Source: Cellulosimicrobium cellulans
GTDB taxonomy: Bacteria; Actinomycetota; Actinomycetes; Actinomycetales; Cellulomonadaceae
Length of the DNA: 64,000 bases
Direction: 5' to 3'
NCBI RefSeq assembly: GCF_024124905.1
Contig: NZ_JAMXST010000001.1
Coordinates: 930,001-994,000, forward strand
The notes under the pieces are model-generated. The model searched no databases and had not been told where the DNA came from. It saw only the letters and a list, made by a program, of their open reading frames with translations. Every line of letters starts with the position of its first letter. The stretch's first letter is position 1. This document shows, in pieces, positions 45,890 through 53,845 of the stretch. A program made the translations under genes and the position numbers.

Positions 45890-47041
45890 ATGAGCGACCC
45901 GCACGTCCCCGCCGCCCTCTCCCCCGCGACCGTCGCCGTCGCTGCCGGGCGGCCCGAGCGCGGGCAGGGCGCGCCCGTGAACCCGCCGATCGTCCTGTCG
46001 TCCACGTACGTCTCGCAGGGTGTACAGCAGCCTGGTGAGCTCCTGTACACGCGGATGGACACCGAGACCTGGCACCCGTTCGAGGAGGCGCTCGCCGCGC
46101 TCGAGGGCGCGGCGGAACCGGGCGTGGTCTTCGGCTCGGGGATGGCGGCCGTCGCGGCCGTCTTCTCGTTCGTCCCCGCCGGTGGCAAGGTCGTCCTTCC
46201 CCGGCACGCCTACCAGGTGACGCTCGGCTTCGCGGACGACCTCGCCGCGCGCGCGGGCGTGGAGGTCGTCCGCGTCGACGTCGCGGACACCGACCAGGTG
46301 CTCGCCGCTCTCGACGGCGCCTCGCTCCTGCTCGTCGAGTCGCCGACCAACCCCATGCTCGAGGTCGCCGACCTGCCGGTGCTCCTCGCGGCGGCGCGCG
46401 ACCGGGGCGTGCTCACCGCCGTCGACAACACGTTCGCGACACCGCTCGGGCAGCAGCCGCTCGCGCACGGGGCCGACGTCGTCGTGCACTCGGTGACGAA
46501 GTACCTCGCCGGGCACTCCGACGTGGTCCTCGGCGCCGCGGTGGCCCGGACGCCCGAGCTCGTCGCGGCCCTGCGCGCGTACCGGACCCTGCACGGCTCG
46601 ATCCCCGGCCCGTTCGAGGTGTGGCTCGCGCTGCGCGGCCTGCGCACCCTCGCGCTGCGCGTCGAGCGCGCCCAGGCGAACGCGGCCGAGCTGGCCAGGC
46701 GGCTCGCCGACCACCCGGACGTCGTCGAGGTGCGCCACCCGAGCCTGCCGACGGATCCCGGTCACGAGCGCGCGTCGCGCCTCATGACGGGCTACGGGTC
46801 GATCCTCGGGGTCCGCCCGCGCGGCGGAGCGTCGGGGGCTGACGCGGTCGTCGCGGCCGTGCGCCTGTGGGTGCCGGCGACGAGCCTCGGCGGCGTGGAG
46901 TCGAGCCTGGAGCGTCGCCGACGGTTCGCGACCGAGTCGCTCACGGTCCCCGAGGACCTGCTGCGGCTCTCCGTGGGCATCGAGGACGTCGAGGACCTCT
47001 GGCAGGACCTCGACCGCGCGCTGCGGGCACCCGCCGGCTGA
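45890..47041 (+). CDS. Trans-sulfuration PLP enzyme (cystathionine gamma-synthase type)
   Basis: A 383-residue enzyme of the Cys/Met metabolism PLP family. VFGSGMAAVAAVFSFVPAGGKVV binds the cofactor phosphate, VDNTFATPLGQQPL holds the PLP-ring Asp, and SVTKYLAGHSDVVLG contains the Schiff-base lysine; LGGVESSLERR is the C-terminal substrate-arginine region. The usual role is cystathionine synthesis or gamma-lyase activity in methionine/cysteine metabolism; the exact reaction is not decided by sequence. ATG 45890 starts the protein. Confidence 0.9.
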   Translation: MSDPHVPAALSPATVAVAAGRPERGQGAPVNPPIVLSSTYVSQGVQQPGELLYTRMDTETWHPFEEALAALEGAAEPGVVFGSGMAAVAAVFSFVPAGGKVVLPRHAYQVTLGFADDLAARAGVEVVRVDVADTDQVLAALDGASLLLVESPTNPMLEVADLPVLLAAARDRGVLTAVDNTFATPLGQQPLAHGADVVVHSVTKYLAGHSDVVLGAAVARTPELVAALRAYRTLHGSIPGPFEVWLALRGLRTLALRVERAQANAAELARRLADHPDVVEVRHPSLPTDPGHERASRLMTGYGSILGVRPRGGASGADAVVAAVRLWVPATSLGGVESSLERRRRFATESLTVPEDLLRLSVGIEDVEDLWQDLDRALRAPAG

Positions 47042-47057
47042 CTTCCTCCGACGTGCG

Positions 47058-47417
47058 CTACCGTGCCTCGACGTCCGGGCGCCCGGGCCGCGACGGGTCG
47101 GGCGTGCCCACCGGGCCCGCCGGGACGTAGAAGACGCCGTCGTCGAGGTCGACGTCGAACGGACGCCCCTCCGCGGGGCGCTGCACGATGTCGAGGCGCT
47201 GGCGCTCCTTCTCCTCGGTGAGATGCGTGCGGCTCGGCTGGAAGATCTCGACGATCTCGCCGAACATGCCCGACGACGCGCTCTCGCCCCCACCCGCGTC
47301 GCGGCGGGCGCGCGCCTCGGCGCCGGAGGTGAACCGCGTGATCCCGACGACGAGCAGCACCGTGAGCGCGACCGCGACGAGCACGCCCACCACGTCTGCG
47401 CCGATCCCCTGCAGCAT
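47058..47417 (-). CDS. Small membrane protein (DUF6191-like)
   Basis: A 119-residue protein with one N-terminal transmembrane segment (ADVVGVLVAVALTVLLVVGI, residues 7-26) and a cytoplasmic tail with FGEIVEIFQPSRTHLTEEKE, a segment typical of the small actinobacterial DUF6191 proteins. The C-terminal end is Pro/Gly-rich. The function is unknown. It is convergent with the trans-sulfuration gene (16 bases) and divergent from a lipoprotein gene. Confidence 0.78.
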   Translation of the reverse strand: MLQGIGADVVGVLVAVALTVLLVVGITRFTSGAEARARRDAGGGESASSGMFGEIVEIFQPSRTHLTEEKERQRLDIVQRPAEGRPFDVDLDDGVFYVPAGPVGTPDPSRPGRPDVEAR

Positions 47418-47574
47418 CTCCCGAGCCTAGCGTCGACCACCCCGACCGGACCACGACGGCAAGGCCCCGCGCACACGACCCCGGGACGACGTCGACATCG
47501 TGCCGAGACACCGCCGTGACCCGACCGGAACCGGACCGTGCCCTGTCCGCCGCGCGGGCGTGACCTGCGCTTTC

Positions 47575-47580
47575 TACGAT
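47575..47580 (+). promoter_or_regulatory. -10 element placing a leaderless start at 47587
   Basis: TACGAT ends six bases before the ATG of the lipoprotein gene, so transcription would begin at the A of the start codon. There is no ribosome binding site. No clear -35 is visible, which is common for such promoters. Confidence 0.5.
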
Positions 47581-47586
47581 CGAGCC

Positions 47587-48309
47587 ATGAGGACACGACG
47601 AGCGGTGCAGACCGGAGGCCGGCGAGGACGGCCCGCCCTGGCGAGGCCGCGACGACGCCCCGCGGCAGCCGCCGCGGCAGCGGGGCTCGTGCTGGCCCTC
47701 GCCGCGTGCACGCCGGGCGGCACGGACGACTCCCCGTCGCCGTCGGGCACCGCGACGAGCGACTCGCTCAGCCCCACGGACGCGCCGTCCGACGGGTCGG
47801 GCGAGAGCCCGACGGACGACTCGTCGGCACCGGCCGACGACGCGACCGAGGCCCCGCTGCCGTTCCCCGCGAACACCGATCCCGACACCCAGGACCCGTC
47901 CGCGGACGCAGCCCTGACCGTGACGGACATCCGGATCGGTCACCACGACGGCTTCGACCGCGTCGTCTTCGAGCTCGGCGGCACGGGGACGCCCGGGTGG
48001 CGCGTCGAGTACGTCGACCAGCCGATCGACGACGGCAGCGGCAACGTCGCGACCGTCGACGGCGACGCCTACCTGCAGGTCATGATCTCCGGCTCGGGAT
48101 ATCCCATGGACACGGGCGTCGACGAGTACGCGGGCCCCAACCCGGTGCGCGCCGGCGACGACGGCGAGGTCGAGGAGGTCCTGCTGCGCGGGGTCTTCGA
48201 GGGCTACACGCAGGCGTTCGTCGGGGTCGACGACGAGCAGCGACCCTTCCGGGTGTTCTCGCTCGAGGACCCGACGCGCGTGGTGGTCGACGTCCGCGAC
48301 GACGACTGA
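47587..48309 (+). CDS. AMIN-like domain lipoprotein
   Basis: A 240-residue exported lipoprotein: a twin-arginine-like basic N-terminus, hydrophobic core AAAAGLVLALAAC with the lipobox Cys at residue 41, then about 60 Ser/Thr/Pro/Asp-rich linker residues. The folded part (about 105-240) has VTDIRIGHHDGFDRVVFELGG and DPTRVVVDVRDD, the pattern of AMIN-like domains (actinobacterial PF24837 type) that are thought to bind the cell envelope. It is attached to the outer face of the membrane. It appears to be translated from a leaderless mRNA. Confidence 0.85.
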   Translation: MRTRRAVQTGGRRGRPALARPRRRPAAAAAAAGLVLALAACTPGGTDDSPSPSGTATSDSLSPTDAPSDGSGESPTDDSSAPADDATEAPLPFPANTDPDTQDPSADAALTVTDIRIGHHDGFDRVVFELGGTGTPGWRVEYVDQPIDDGSGNVATVDGDAYLQVMISGSGYPMDTGVDEYAGPNPVRAGDDGEVEEVLLRGVFEGYTQAFVGVDDEQRPFRVFSLEDPTRVVVDVRDDD

Positions 48310-48337
48310 CGCTCCGCGCCCGGCCCCGCAGCCGTCC

Positions 48338-49420
48338 TCAGCGCTCCGCCGAGATCCCCTCGGCCTTCTGCGGCCGGGCGAGCAGGCCGCGCGCCATCTC
48401 GTCGACGGGCATGCCCTCGTGCAGCACCGCGACGACGCCGGCCGTGATGGGCATCTCGACGCCTACCTTCTGCGCGAGCTCGAGCACCGACCGGCAGGAC
48501 TTGACGCCCTCGGCCGTGCCGCCGGTGGCGGCGATCGCGTCGTCGAGGCTCAGCCCCTGGCCGACGTGCTTGCCGAGCGTGTGGTTGCGCGAGAGCGGCG
48601 ACGAGCACGTCGCCACGAGGTCGCCCATGCCCGCGAGGCCGGGGAACGTCTCGGCGTCCGCCCCGAGTGCGAGGCCCAGTCGCGTGATCTCGACGAGCCC
48701 GCGGGTGATGACCGTGGCCGTGGTGTTGTAGCCGAACCCCCGCCCCTGGGCGATCCCCACCGCGAGGGCGATGACGTTCTTGACCGCGCCGCACAGCTCG
48801 ACCCCGACGACGTCGCGGTTCGTGTAGGGACGGAAGTACGACGACGAGCAGGCCCGCGCCACGTACCGCGCCACGTCCTCGTCGACGCACGACACGACGG
48901 TCGCCGTCGGCTGGCGGTGCGCGATCTCGCGCGCCAGGTTCGGGCCCGACACCACGGCGACGCGCTCGGGCGGCAGCCCGAGGGACTCGGCGACGACCTC
49001 GCTCATGCGGCGGTCGGTGCTCAGCTCGACGCCCTTCATGAGCGAGACCGCGACGGCGTCGGGCTCCAGGTGCGGGCGCAGCTCGGCGAGCGTCGTGCGC
49101 GCGACCTGCGAGGGGATCGCGACGACCACCAGGCCCGCCCCGGCGAGCGCGTCGCGCGCGTCGGTCGTCGCCCGGATGCCCGCGGGCAGCTCGATGCCCG
49201 GAAGCCGCTTCTCGTTGCGGCGCTCGACGTTCACCTGCGCGGCGACCTCGGGGTCGCGGCCCCACAGGCGGACCTCGCAGCCGGCGTCGGCGAGCACGGC
49301 GGCGAACGTCGTGCCCCAGCTCCCCGACCCGAGGACCGCGGCGACGACGCGCTCCGGGGCAGGAGCGTCGTCGGCGCCGAGCGGCGCGGGACTGATCTCG
49401 ACAGTCTGGTCCCCGCTCAC
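48338..49420 (-). CDS. gpsA: Glycerol-3-phosphate dehydrogenase [NAD(P)+]
   Basis: A 360-residue GpsA that reduces dihydroxyacetone phosphate to sn-glycerol-3-phosphate for phospholipids. The Rossmann motif is VLGSGSWGTTFAAVLA, VVSGPNLAREIA and CGAVKNVIALAVGIAQG (catalytic Lys) are the family signatures, and GLAGMGDLVATC follows. The GTG at 49420 overlaps the plsC stop (GTGA), so the enzyme making glycerol-3-phosphate is coupled to an acyltransferase of the same pathway. About 25 extra N-terminal residues precede the Rossmann fold. Confidence 0.96.
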   Translation of the reverse strand: MSGDQTVEISPAPLGADDAPAPERVVAAVLGSGSWGTTFAAVLADAGCEVRLWGRDPEVAAQVNVERRNEKRLPGIELPAGIRATTDARDALAGAGLVVVAIPSQVARTTLAELRPHLEPDAVAVSLMKGVELSTDRRMSEVVAESLGLPPERVAVVSGPNLAREIAHRQPTATVVSCVDEDVARYVARACSSSYFRPYTNRDVVGVELCGAVKNVIALAVGIAQGRGFGYNTTATVITRGLVEITRLGLALGADAETFPGLAGMGDLVATCSSPLSRNHTLGKHVGQGLSLDDAIAATGGTAEGVKSCRSVLELAQKVGVEMPITAGVVAVLHEGMPVDEMARGLLARPQKAEGISAER

Positions 49421-50148
49421 CGACGGCGCTCCGAGCCCGGGTGCTGACGCAGGTCGAAGCGCTCCGCGGGCGCCTTCGCGCCGCGGATCTCCTCGAGCTG
49501 GTGCGTGATCGCCGCCATGATGCGCTCGGTCGCCTCGCGCAGCGTCGCGGTGTCCTGCGGGCGGTCGTAGAGGTCGGACAGGTCGACGGGCGGGCCGGCG
49601 TGCACCGCCACCCGCTTGGGCGGGATCGGCTTGAACACCTTGCCGTACGGCGCGAGGAGCTGCTCGGCGCCCCACTGCGCGATGGGAACCACAGGGGCGC
49701 GGCTCGTCAGGGCCAGCCGCGCGACGCCCGTCTTGCCGACCATGGGCCAGCCGTCGGGGTCGCGCGTCAGCGTCCCCTCGGGGAAGAACACGACGCACTC
49801 CCCCTCGTCGAGGCGCGCGGTGGAGTCGACGAGCGACTGCGCGGCGCCCGCGGTACCGCGGTGGACCGGGATCATGCCCGTGCGACGCAGGATGCCGCCC
49901 AGGACCGGCACCGTGAACAGCGACGCCTTGGCCGTGATCTTGGGCGCGCGCCCCTGGTCGTAGAGGAAGTGCGCGAGCGTCACGGGGTCGACCTCCGTGA
50001 CGTGGTTCCCCGCGGCGATGAAGCCGGTCGCGGGAAGGTTCTCCGCGCCGCGCCAGTCACGGCGGGTGATCGCGAAGAGGATCGGGCGCAGGAAGAACGC
50101 GAGGGTCTTGTACGCGCGCGGGGTCTCGGGCAGGCTCGGCACGGTCAC
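49417..50148 (-). CDS. plsC: Lysophospholipid / 1-acyl-glycerol-3-phosphate acyltransferase
   Basis: A 243-residue acyltransferase of the PlsC family. The catalytic NHVTEVDP (H-x4-D form) is near residue 48, FFPEGTLTRDP is the substrate-binding FPEG motif, and an interface-type hydrophobic segment (FFLRPILFAITR) lies at the N-terminus. It acylates lysophosphatidic acid or a related lysolipid at the membrane. GTG 50148 is used. gpsA overlaps downstream; a two-component system lies 26 bases upstream on the same strand. Confidence 0.92.
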   Translation of the reverse strand: MTVPSLPETPRAYKTLAFFLRPILFAITRRDWRGAENLPATGFIAAGNHVTEVDPVTLAHFLYDQGRAPKITAKASLFTVPVLGGILRRTGMIPVHRGTAGAAQSLVDSTARLDEGECVVFFPEGTLTRDPDGWPMVGKTGVARLALTSRAPVVPIAQWGAEQLLAPYGKVFKPIPPKRVAVHAGPPVDLSDLYDRPQDTATLREATERIMAAITHQLEEIRGAKAPAERFDLRQHPGSERRR

Positions 50149-50174
50149 CGAGCCTACCGGGCGCGGCCCGCCGC

Positions 50175-50780
50175 TCAGATCCAGCCGTGCCGCCGCGCCA
50201 CGTGCGCCGCCTCGTGACGGTTCGCCGCCCCGAGCTTCGCGGCAGCCGACGACAGGTAGTTGCGCACCGTTCCTGGGGCGAGGTGGGCGCGCGTCGCGAT
50301 CTCCTCGACGGGCGCCCCGTCGGCGGCGAGCTCGAGCACGTCCGCCTCGCGCGCGGTGAGCGGGCTCGCGCCCGCGGCGATCGCCTCCGCGGCCAGCTCG
50401 GGGTCGACGTAGCGGCCGCCGTCGCGCACCTGCCGCACGACGTCCGCGAGCACGCGCGACGAGACCGTCTTGGGCAGGAACCCGCGCGCGCCCGCCTCCA
50501 GCGCGCGCTTGAGATAGCCCGGCCGGCCGTGGCTCGTGACGATCACCACACCGCACGACGGCAGGTCGCGCGCGAGGCGCTGCGCGACCTCGACCCCGTC
50601 GAGCCCGGGCATCTGGAGGTCGAGCACCGCGACGTCGGGCTCGAGCTTGAGGGCGGCGGCGACGGCCTCGGGACCCGAGGCCGCCTGCGCCACGACCTCC
50701 AGGTCGTCCTCGAGGGCCAGGAGCGACGCGACGGCGTCGCGGATGAGGTTCTCGTCGTCGGCGAGCAGGATGCGGATCAC
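50175..50780 (-). CDS. NarL/DesR-type response regulator
   Basis: A 201-residue regulator: receiver domain (residues 1-120, VIRILLADDENLIRDAV with the acidic pair, phosphoacceptor Asp in VAVLDLQMPG) and a LuxR-type helix-turn-helix (about 140-195, SPLTAREADVLELAADG, VRNYLSSAAAKLGA). The GTG at 50780 overlaps the kinase stop (GTGA), so it is the partner of the upstream histidine kinase. Its position between murA and plsC-gpsA suggests control of membrane-lipid or wall genes, as in the related DesK-DesR system; that is inference. Confidence 0.92.
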   Translation of the reverse strand: MIRILLADDENLIRDAVASLLALEDDLEVVAQAASGPEAVAAALKLEPDVAVLDLQMPGLDGVEVAQRLARDLPSCGVVIVTSHGRPGYLKRALEAGARGFLPKTVSSRVLADVVRQVRDGGRYVDPELAAEAIAAGASPLTAREADVLELAADGAPVEEIATRAHLAPGTVRNYLSSAAAKLGAANRHEAAHVARRHGWI

Positions 50781-52102
50781 GCGCGCGTGGTCCTCTCGGT
50801 GGTGGGGGCGGGAAGGTCGCGAGCGCTGCCCCGCGCCGGTGCCCCCCGGGCCGCGCCGTCGTCGGGCACGCGCGCGACGAGGCGGTACCGGCCGCCGTCG
50901 GACCACGTGCGCAGGCTCCCGCCGGCGCCCTCCAGCCGCTCCCGGAGACCGACCAGCCCGGAGCCGCGTCCGTCGCCCGTCCCCGTGGGGGCGCCGTCGT
51001 TGACGATCTCGACGACGCTCGACGTCCGGTCCCGGTGCACCGTGATCGTGCACGTGCGGGCGGTCGAGTGCCGCACCACGTTGGTGACGCCCTCGCGCAC
51101 CGCCCAGGCGAGCGCCTCCTGCGCGGCGGTGCCGACCGGGGTCTCCTCGCCGTGGACGGTCGTCTCGATGCCCGCCGAGCGCAGGACCGAGCGGGCGCCG
51201 ACGAGCTCGGCGCCGAGGTCGGCGGTGCGGTAGCCGGCGACGACGGCGCGCACCTCGCGCAGCGCGTCCTGCGCGATCCGGCGCACCTCGAGCATCTGCT
51301 CCTCCGCGCCGGGGCGGCCCCGGGCGGCCAGCTCCGCGGCGAGCTCGCTCTTCACGGCGACGACGGACAGCGTCCGTCCGAAGACGTCGTGCAGGTCGCG
51401 GGAGAACCGCAGCCGCTCCTCCGCGACGGCGAGCCGGGCGTGGAGCACGCGTGTGCGCTCCTGCTCCCACACGATGCCGAGCATCCACACGGACACGCGG
51501 TAGGACCCGAACACGGCGACGAGCATGATCGTGCCCGAGAGCCCGAGGCCGAACGCCATGCCCGCGGTCGTCGAGGTGATCGGCCCCGTGCCCACCCACA
51601 CGGAGCACCCCGTGACCGCGCCGAACAGGACGGCGAGGAGGGCGAGGCGGCGGAAGGTGAGGAGCGGCACGACGGCGAGCGTGCCGAACCCGAACCCCAG
51701 CAGGAGCGCGTAGTACCGGGCGCTCCCGGCGACGTCGTCCGCCGAACCGACCGGGAAGGTCCAGAACCCGACCACCGCGACCGCGAGGGACACGGCGCCG
51801 TGGAGCGCGAGCAGCCACGGGCGCACGACCGGGCCCCCGAGGAAGTGCACCACCCCCGCCCGGAGCATCGCGAGGCACGTGACCGTGTGCGCGAGGACGA
51901 GCAGCAGCCACGCGTTGACGGCCCCCGGCCGGAACGTCTGGTCGACGCCGACGAGCGCGAGCGCGAGGAACGGCTCGAACAGCGAGAGCAGGTACAGCGA
52001 CCAGCGCGTGTAGGCGTCGAACCGCTCGGGCGCGGTCCGACGGCTCCACACGTCGAGGAACGTGCGTGGTCGGGTGATCACGTCGACCAGCGTCGCACGC
52101 AC
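50777..52102 (-). CDS. DesK-type sensor histidine kinase
   Basis: A 441-residue kinase. Residues about 30-215 hold six hydrophobic segments without a large extracellular loop, as in membrane-fluidity sensors. A HisKA_3 dimerisation domain follows with the phospho-acceptor His in RFSRDLHDVFGRTLS, then a HATPase domain with VREGVTNVVRHS (N box) and GSGLVGLRERL (G box). The signal is unknown. The GTG at 52102 is the start, 54 bases after the murA stop, and the gene is coupled to a LuxR-type regulator downstream. Confidence 0.92.
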   Translation of the reverse strand: MRATLVDVITRPRTFLDVWSRRTAPERFDAYTRWSLYLLSLFEPFLALALVGVDQTFRPGAVNAWLLLVLAHTVTCLAMLRAGVVHFLGGPVVRPWLLALHGAVSLAVAVVGFWTFPVGSADDVAGSARYYALLLGFGFGTLAVVPLLTFRRLALLAVLFGAVTGCSVWVGTGPITSTTAGMAFGLGLSGTIMLVAVFGSYRVSVWMLGIVWEQERTRVLHARLAVAEERLRFSRDLHDVFGRTLSVVAVKSELAAELAARGRPGAEEQMLEVRRIAQDALREVRAVVAGYRTADLGAELVGARSVLRSAGIETTVHGEETPVGTAAQEALAWAVREGVTNVVRHSTARTCTITVHRDRTSSVVEIVNDGAPTGTGDGRGSGLVGLRERLEGAGGSLRTWSDGGRYRLVARVPDDGAARGAPARGSARDLPAPTTERTTRA

Positions 52103-52156
52103 GCGCGCCGCAGCGCCGTGACAGGCGTCATGACCTGCGGTGACGACGCCGCGGGG

Positions 52157-53473
52157 TCAGTCGCGGCGGACGTCGGCACCGAGCGCGACGAGCTTCTCCT
52201 GGAAGTTCTCGTAGCCGCGGTCGATGAGGCTGATGCCGCGCACGGTCGACGTGCCCTTCGCCGCGAGCGCGGCGATGAGGTGGGAGAAGCCGCCGCGCAG
52301 GTCGGGGACCTCGATGTCGGCCGCGGCCAGCGGCGTCGGGCCGGAGATCACCGCGGAGTGGTGGAAGTTGCGCTGGCCGAACCGGCAGTCGCGCCCGCCC
52401 AGGCACTCCTTGTAGACCTGGATGGTGGCACCCATGCCGCGCAGCGCGTCGGTGAAGCCGAACCGGTTCTCGTAGACCGTCTCGTGCACGATCGACAGGC
52501 CCTTGGCCTGGGTGAGCGCGACGACGAGCGGCTGCTGCCAGTCCGTCATGAAGCCGGGGTGCACGTCCGTCTCGAGGACGATCGGCGACAGGTCGCCGCC
52601 CGGGTGCCAGAACCGGATGCCGTCGTCCTGGACGTCGAAGCGGCCGCCGACCTTGCGGAACGTGTTGAGGAACGTCATCATCTCGGGCTGCGTCGCGCCC
52701 TTGACCGTGATGTCGCCGCCCGTGGCGAGCGCGGCCGACGCCCACGACGCCGCCTCGATGCGGTCGCCGAGCGCCGTGTGCGTGTACCCGTCGAGGCGGT
52801 CCACGCCCTCGATGCGGATCACGCGGTCGGTGTCGACCGAGATGATCGCGCCCATCTTCTGGAGCACCGCGATGAGGTCCATGATCTCGGGCTCGATCGC
52901 GGCGTTCGCGAGCTCCGTGATCCCCTCGGCGCGCACGGCCGTGAGCAGGAGCTGCTCCGTGGCGCCCACCGACGGGTACGGCAGCGCGATCTTGGTGCCC
53001 TGCAGGCGGCGCGGGGCGCGGATGTGGATCCCGTTCTCGCGCTTGTCCACGACGGCGCCGAACTGGCGCAGGATGTCCAGGTGGTAGTTGATCGGCCGGT
53101 CGCCGATCCGGCACCCGCCCAGGTCGGGGATGAACGCCTCGCCCAGGCGGTGCAGCAGCGGGCCGCAGAACAGGATCGGTATCCGGCTCGAGCCCGCGTG
53201 CGCGTCGATGTCCGCGACGTGCGCCGACTCGACGTTGGAGGGGTCCAGGTCGAGGATCCCCGCGTCCGGGTCGGACTTCACCGCCACGCCGTGCAGCTCC
53301 AGCAACCCCGTCACGACGCCGACGTCGCGGATCTGCGGCACGTTGCGCAGCACGCTCGGCGACTCCCCCAGCAACGACGCCACCATCGCCTTGGACACGA
53401 AGTTCTTCGCGCCCCGCACGGTGATCGTCCCGTCCAGCGGGGTCCCGCCGTTGACGTACAGCACATCCTTCAT
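52157..53473 (-). CDS. murA: UDP-N-acetylglucosamine 1-carboxyvinyltransferase
   Basis: A 438-residue MurA that adds enolpyruvyl to UDP-GlcNAc, the first committed step of peptidoglycan synthesis. VNGGTPLDGTITVRGAKNF is the N-terminal substrate site (Lys23, Asn24) and the active-site loop is LGGCRIGDRP with Cys121. The Cys is the residue fosfomycin alkylates; mycobacteria have Asp there. The C-terminal VPDLRGGFSHLIAALAAKG is a little different from common MurA (DLRAG), but length and motifs fit. ATG 53473 is used; the region upstream holds a repeat array and about 230 bases of possible promoter. Confidence 0.93.
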   Translation of the reverse strand: MKDVLYVNGGTPLDGTITVRGAKNFVSKAMVASLLGESPSVLRNVPQIRDVGVVTGLLELHGVAVKSDPDAGILDLDPSNVESAHVADIDAHAGSSRIPILFCGPLLHRLGEAFIPDLGGCRIGDRPINYHLDILRQFGAVVDKRENGIHIRAPRRLQGTKIALPYPSVGATEQLLLTAVRAEGITELANAAIEPEIMDLIAVLQKMGAIISVDTDRVIRIEGVDRLDGYTHTALGDRIEAASWASAALATGGDITVKGATQPEMMTFLNTFRKVGGRFDVQDDGIRFWHPGGDLSPIVLETDVHPGFMTDWQQPLVVALTQAKGLSIVHETVYENRFGFTDALRGMGATIQVYKECLGGRDCRFGQRNFHHSAVISGPTPLAAADIEVPDLRGGFSHLIAALAAKGTSTVRGISLIDRGYENFQEKLVALGADVRRD

Positions 53474-53845
53474 GAGCTCTGGTCGCCCTCTCGCCAGCCG
53501 ATGGTCCGTGGTGCCCCTGCGGGCCCGGTCCCGCGTGTCGTGGCCGCGGACGGCTCGTCCGCGGGCGCGGGGCCCGAGTGCGCCAACATGCGGCACCCGG
53601 AGATTATTCACCCCCGCGGGCATGCTCGCCGCCATCCGGACGGCGGCGGCCGTCCCCGACACGTTACTCCCCGGTACGCCTGCGCGGGACGAGCGCCCAG
53701 AACCGCGAGGGAGAGCCCTGGTCCCGCGAGGTAGAGCCCTGGTCATGACCATGCCTCTACCTCGGCGGACCAGGGCTCTACCTGGGCGGACCAGGGCTCT
53801 CCCTCGGCGGACCGGGGCTCTCCCTCGGTGCAGCCGGAGGCCGGG
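53474..53845 (-). other. Region between the deaminase gene and murA
   Basis: 372 bases without a gene. The part nearest murA (53474-53700) contains its promoter and leader; a short AT-rich island AGATTATTCA (about 53602) and CGTTACTC stand out. The rest (53704-53828) is the 21-bp repeat array described separately, 17 bases before the end of the deaminase gene. Confidence 0.6.
53704..53828. repeat. Array of six 21-bp repeats in inverted arrangement
   Basis: Two units beginning CGCGAGGGAGAGCCCTGG (53704-53724 and 53725-53745) are followed by one degenerate unit (53745-53765) and three units in the opposite orientation beginning CGGACCAGGGCTCT (53766-53786, 53787-53807, 53808-53828). Units are exactly 21 bases apart and differ at a few positions only. 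The two halves can pair into a long hairpin. It lies between the deaminase 3' end and the murA promoter. Confidence 0.9.

Noticed and set aside
53704-53828. CRISPR-like array
   Set aside because: Units are contiguous at 21 bases with no spacers and switch orientation; no cas genes are in the window.
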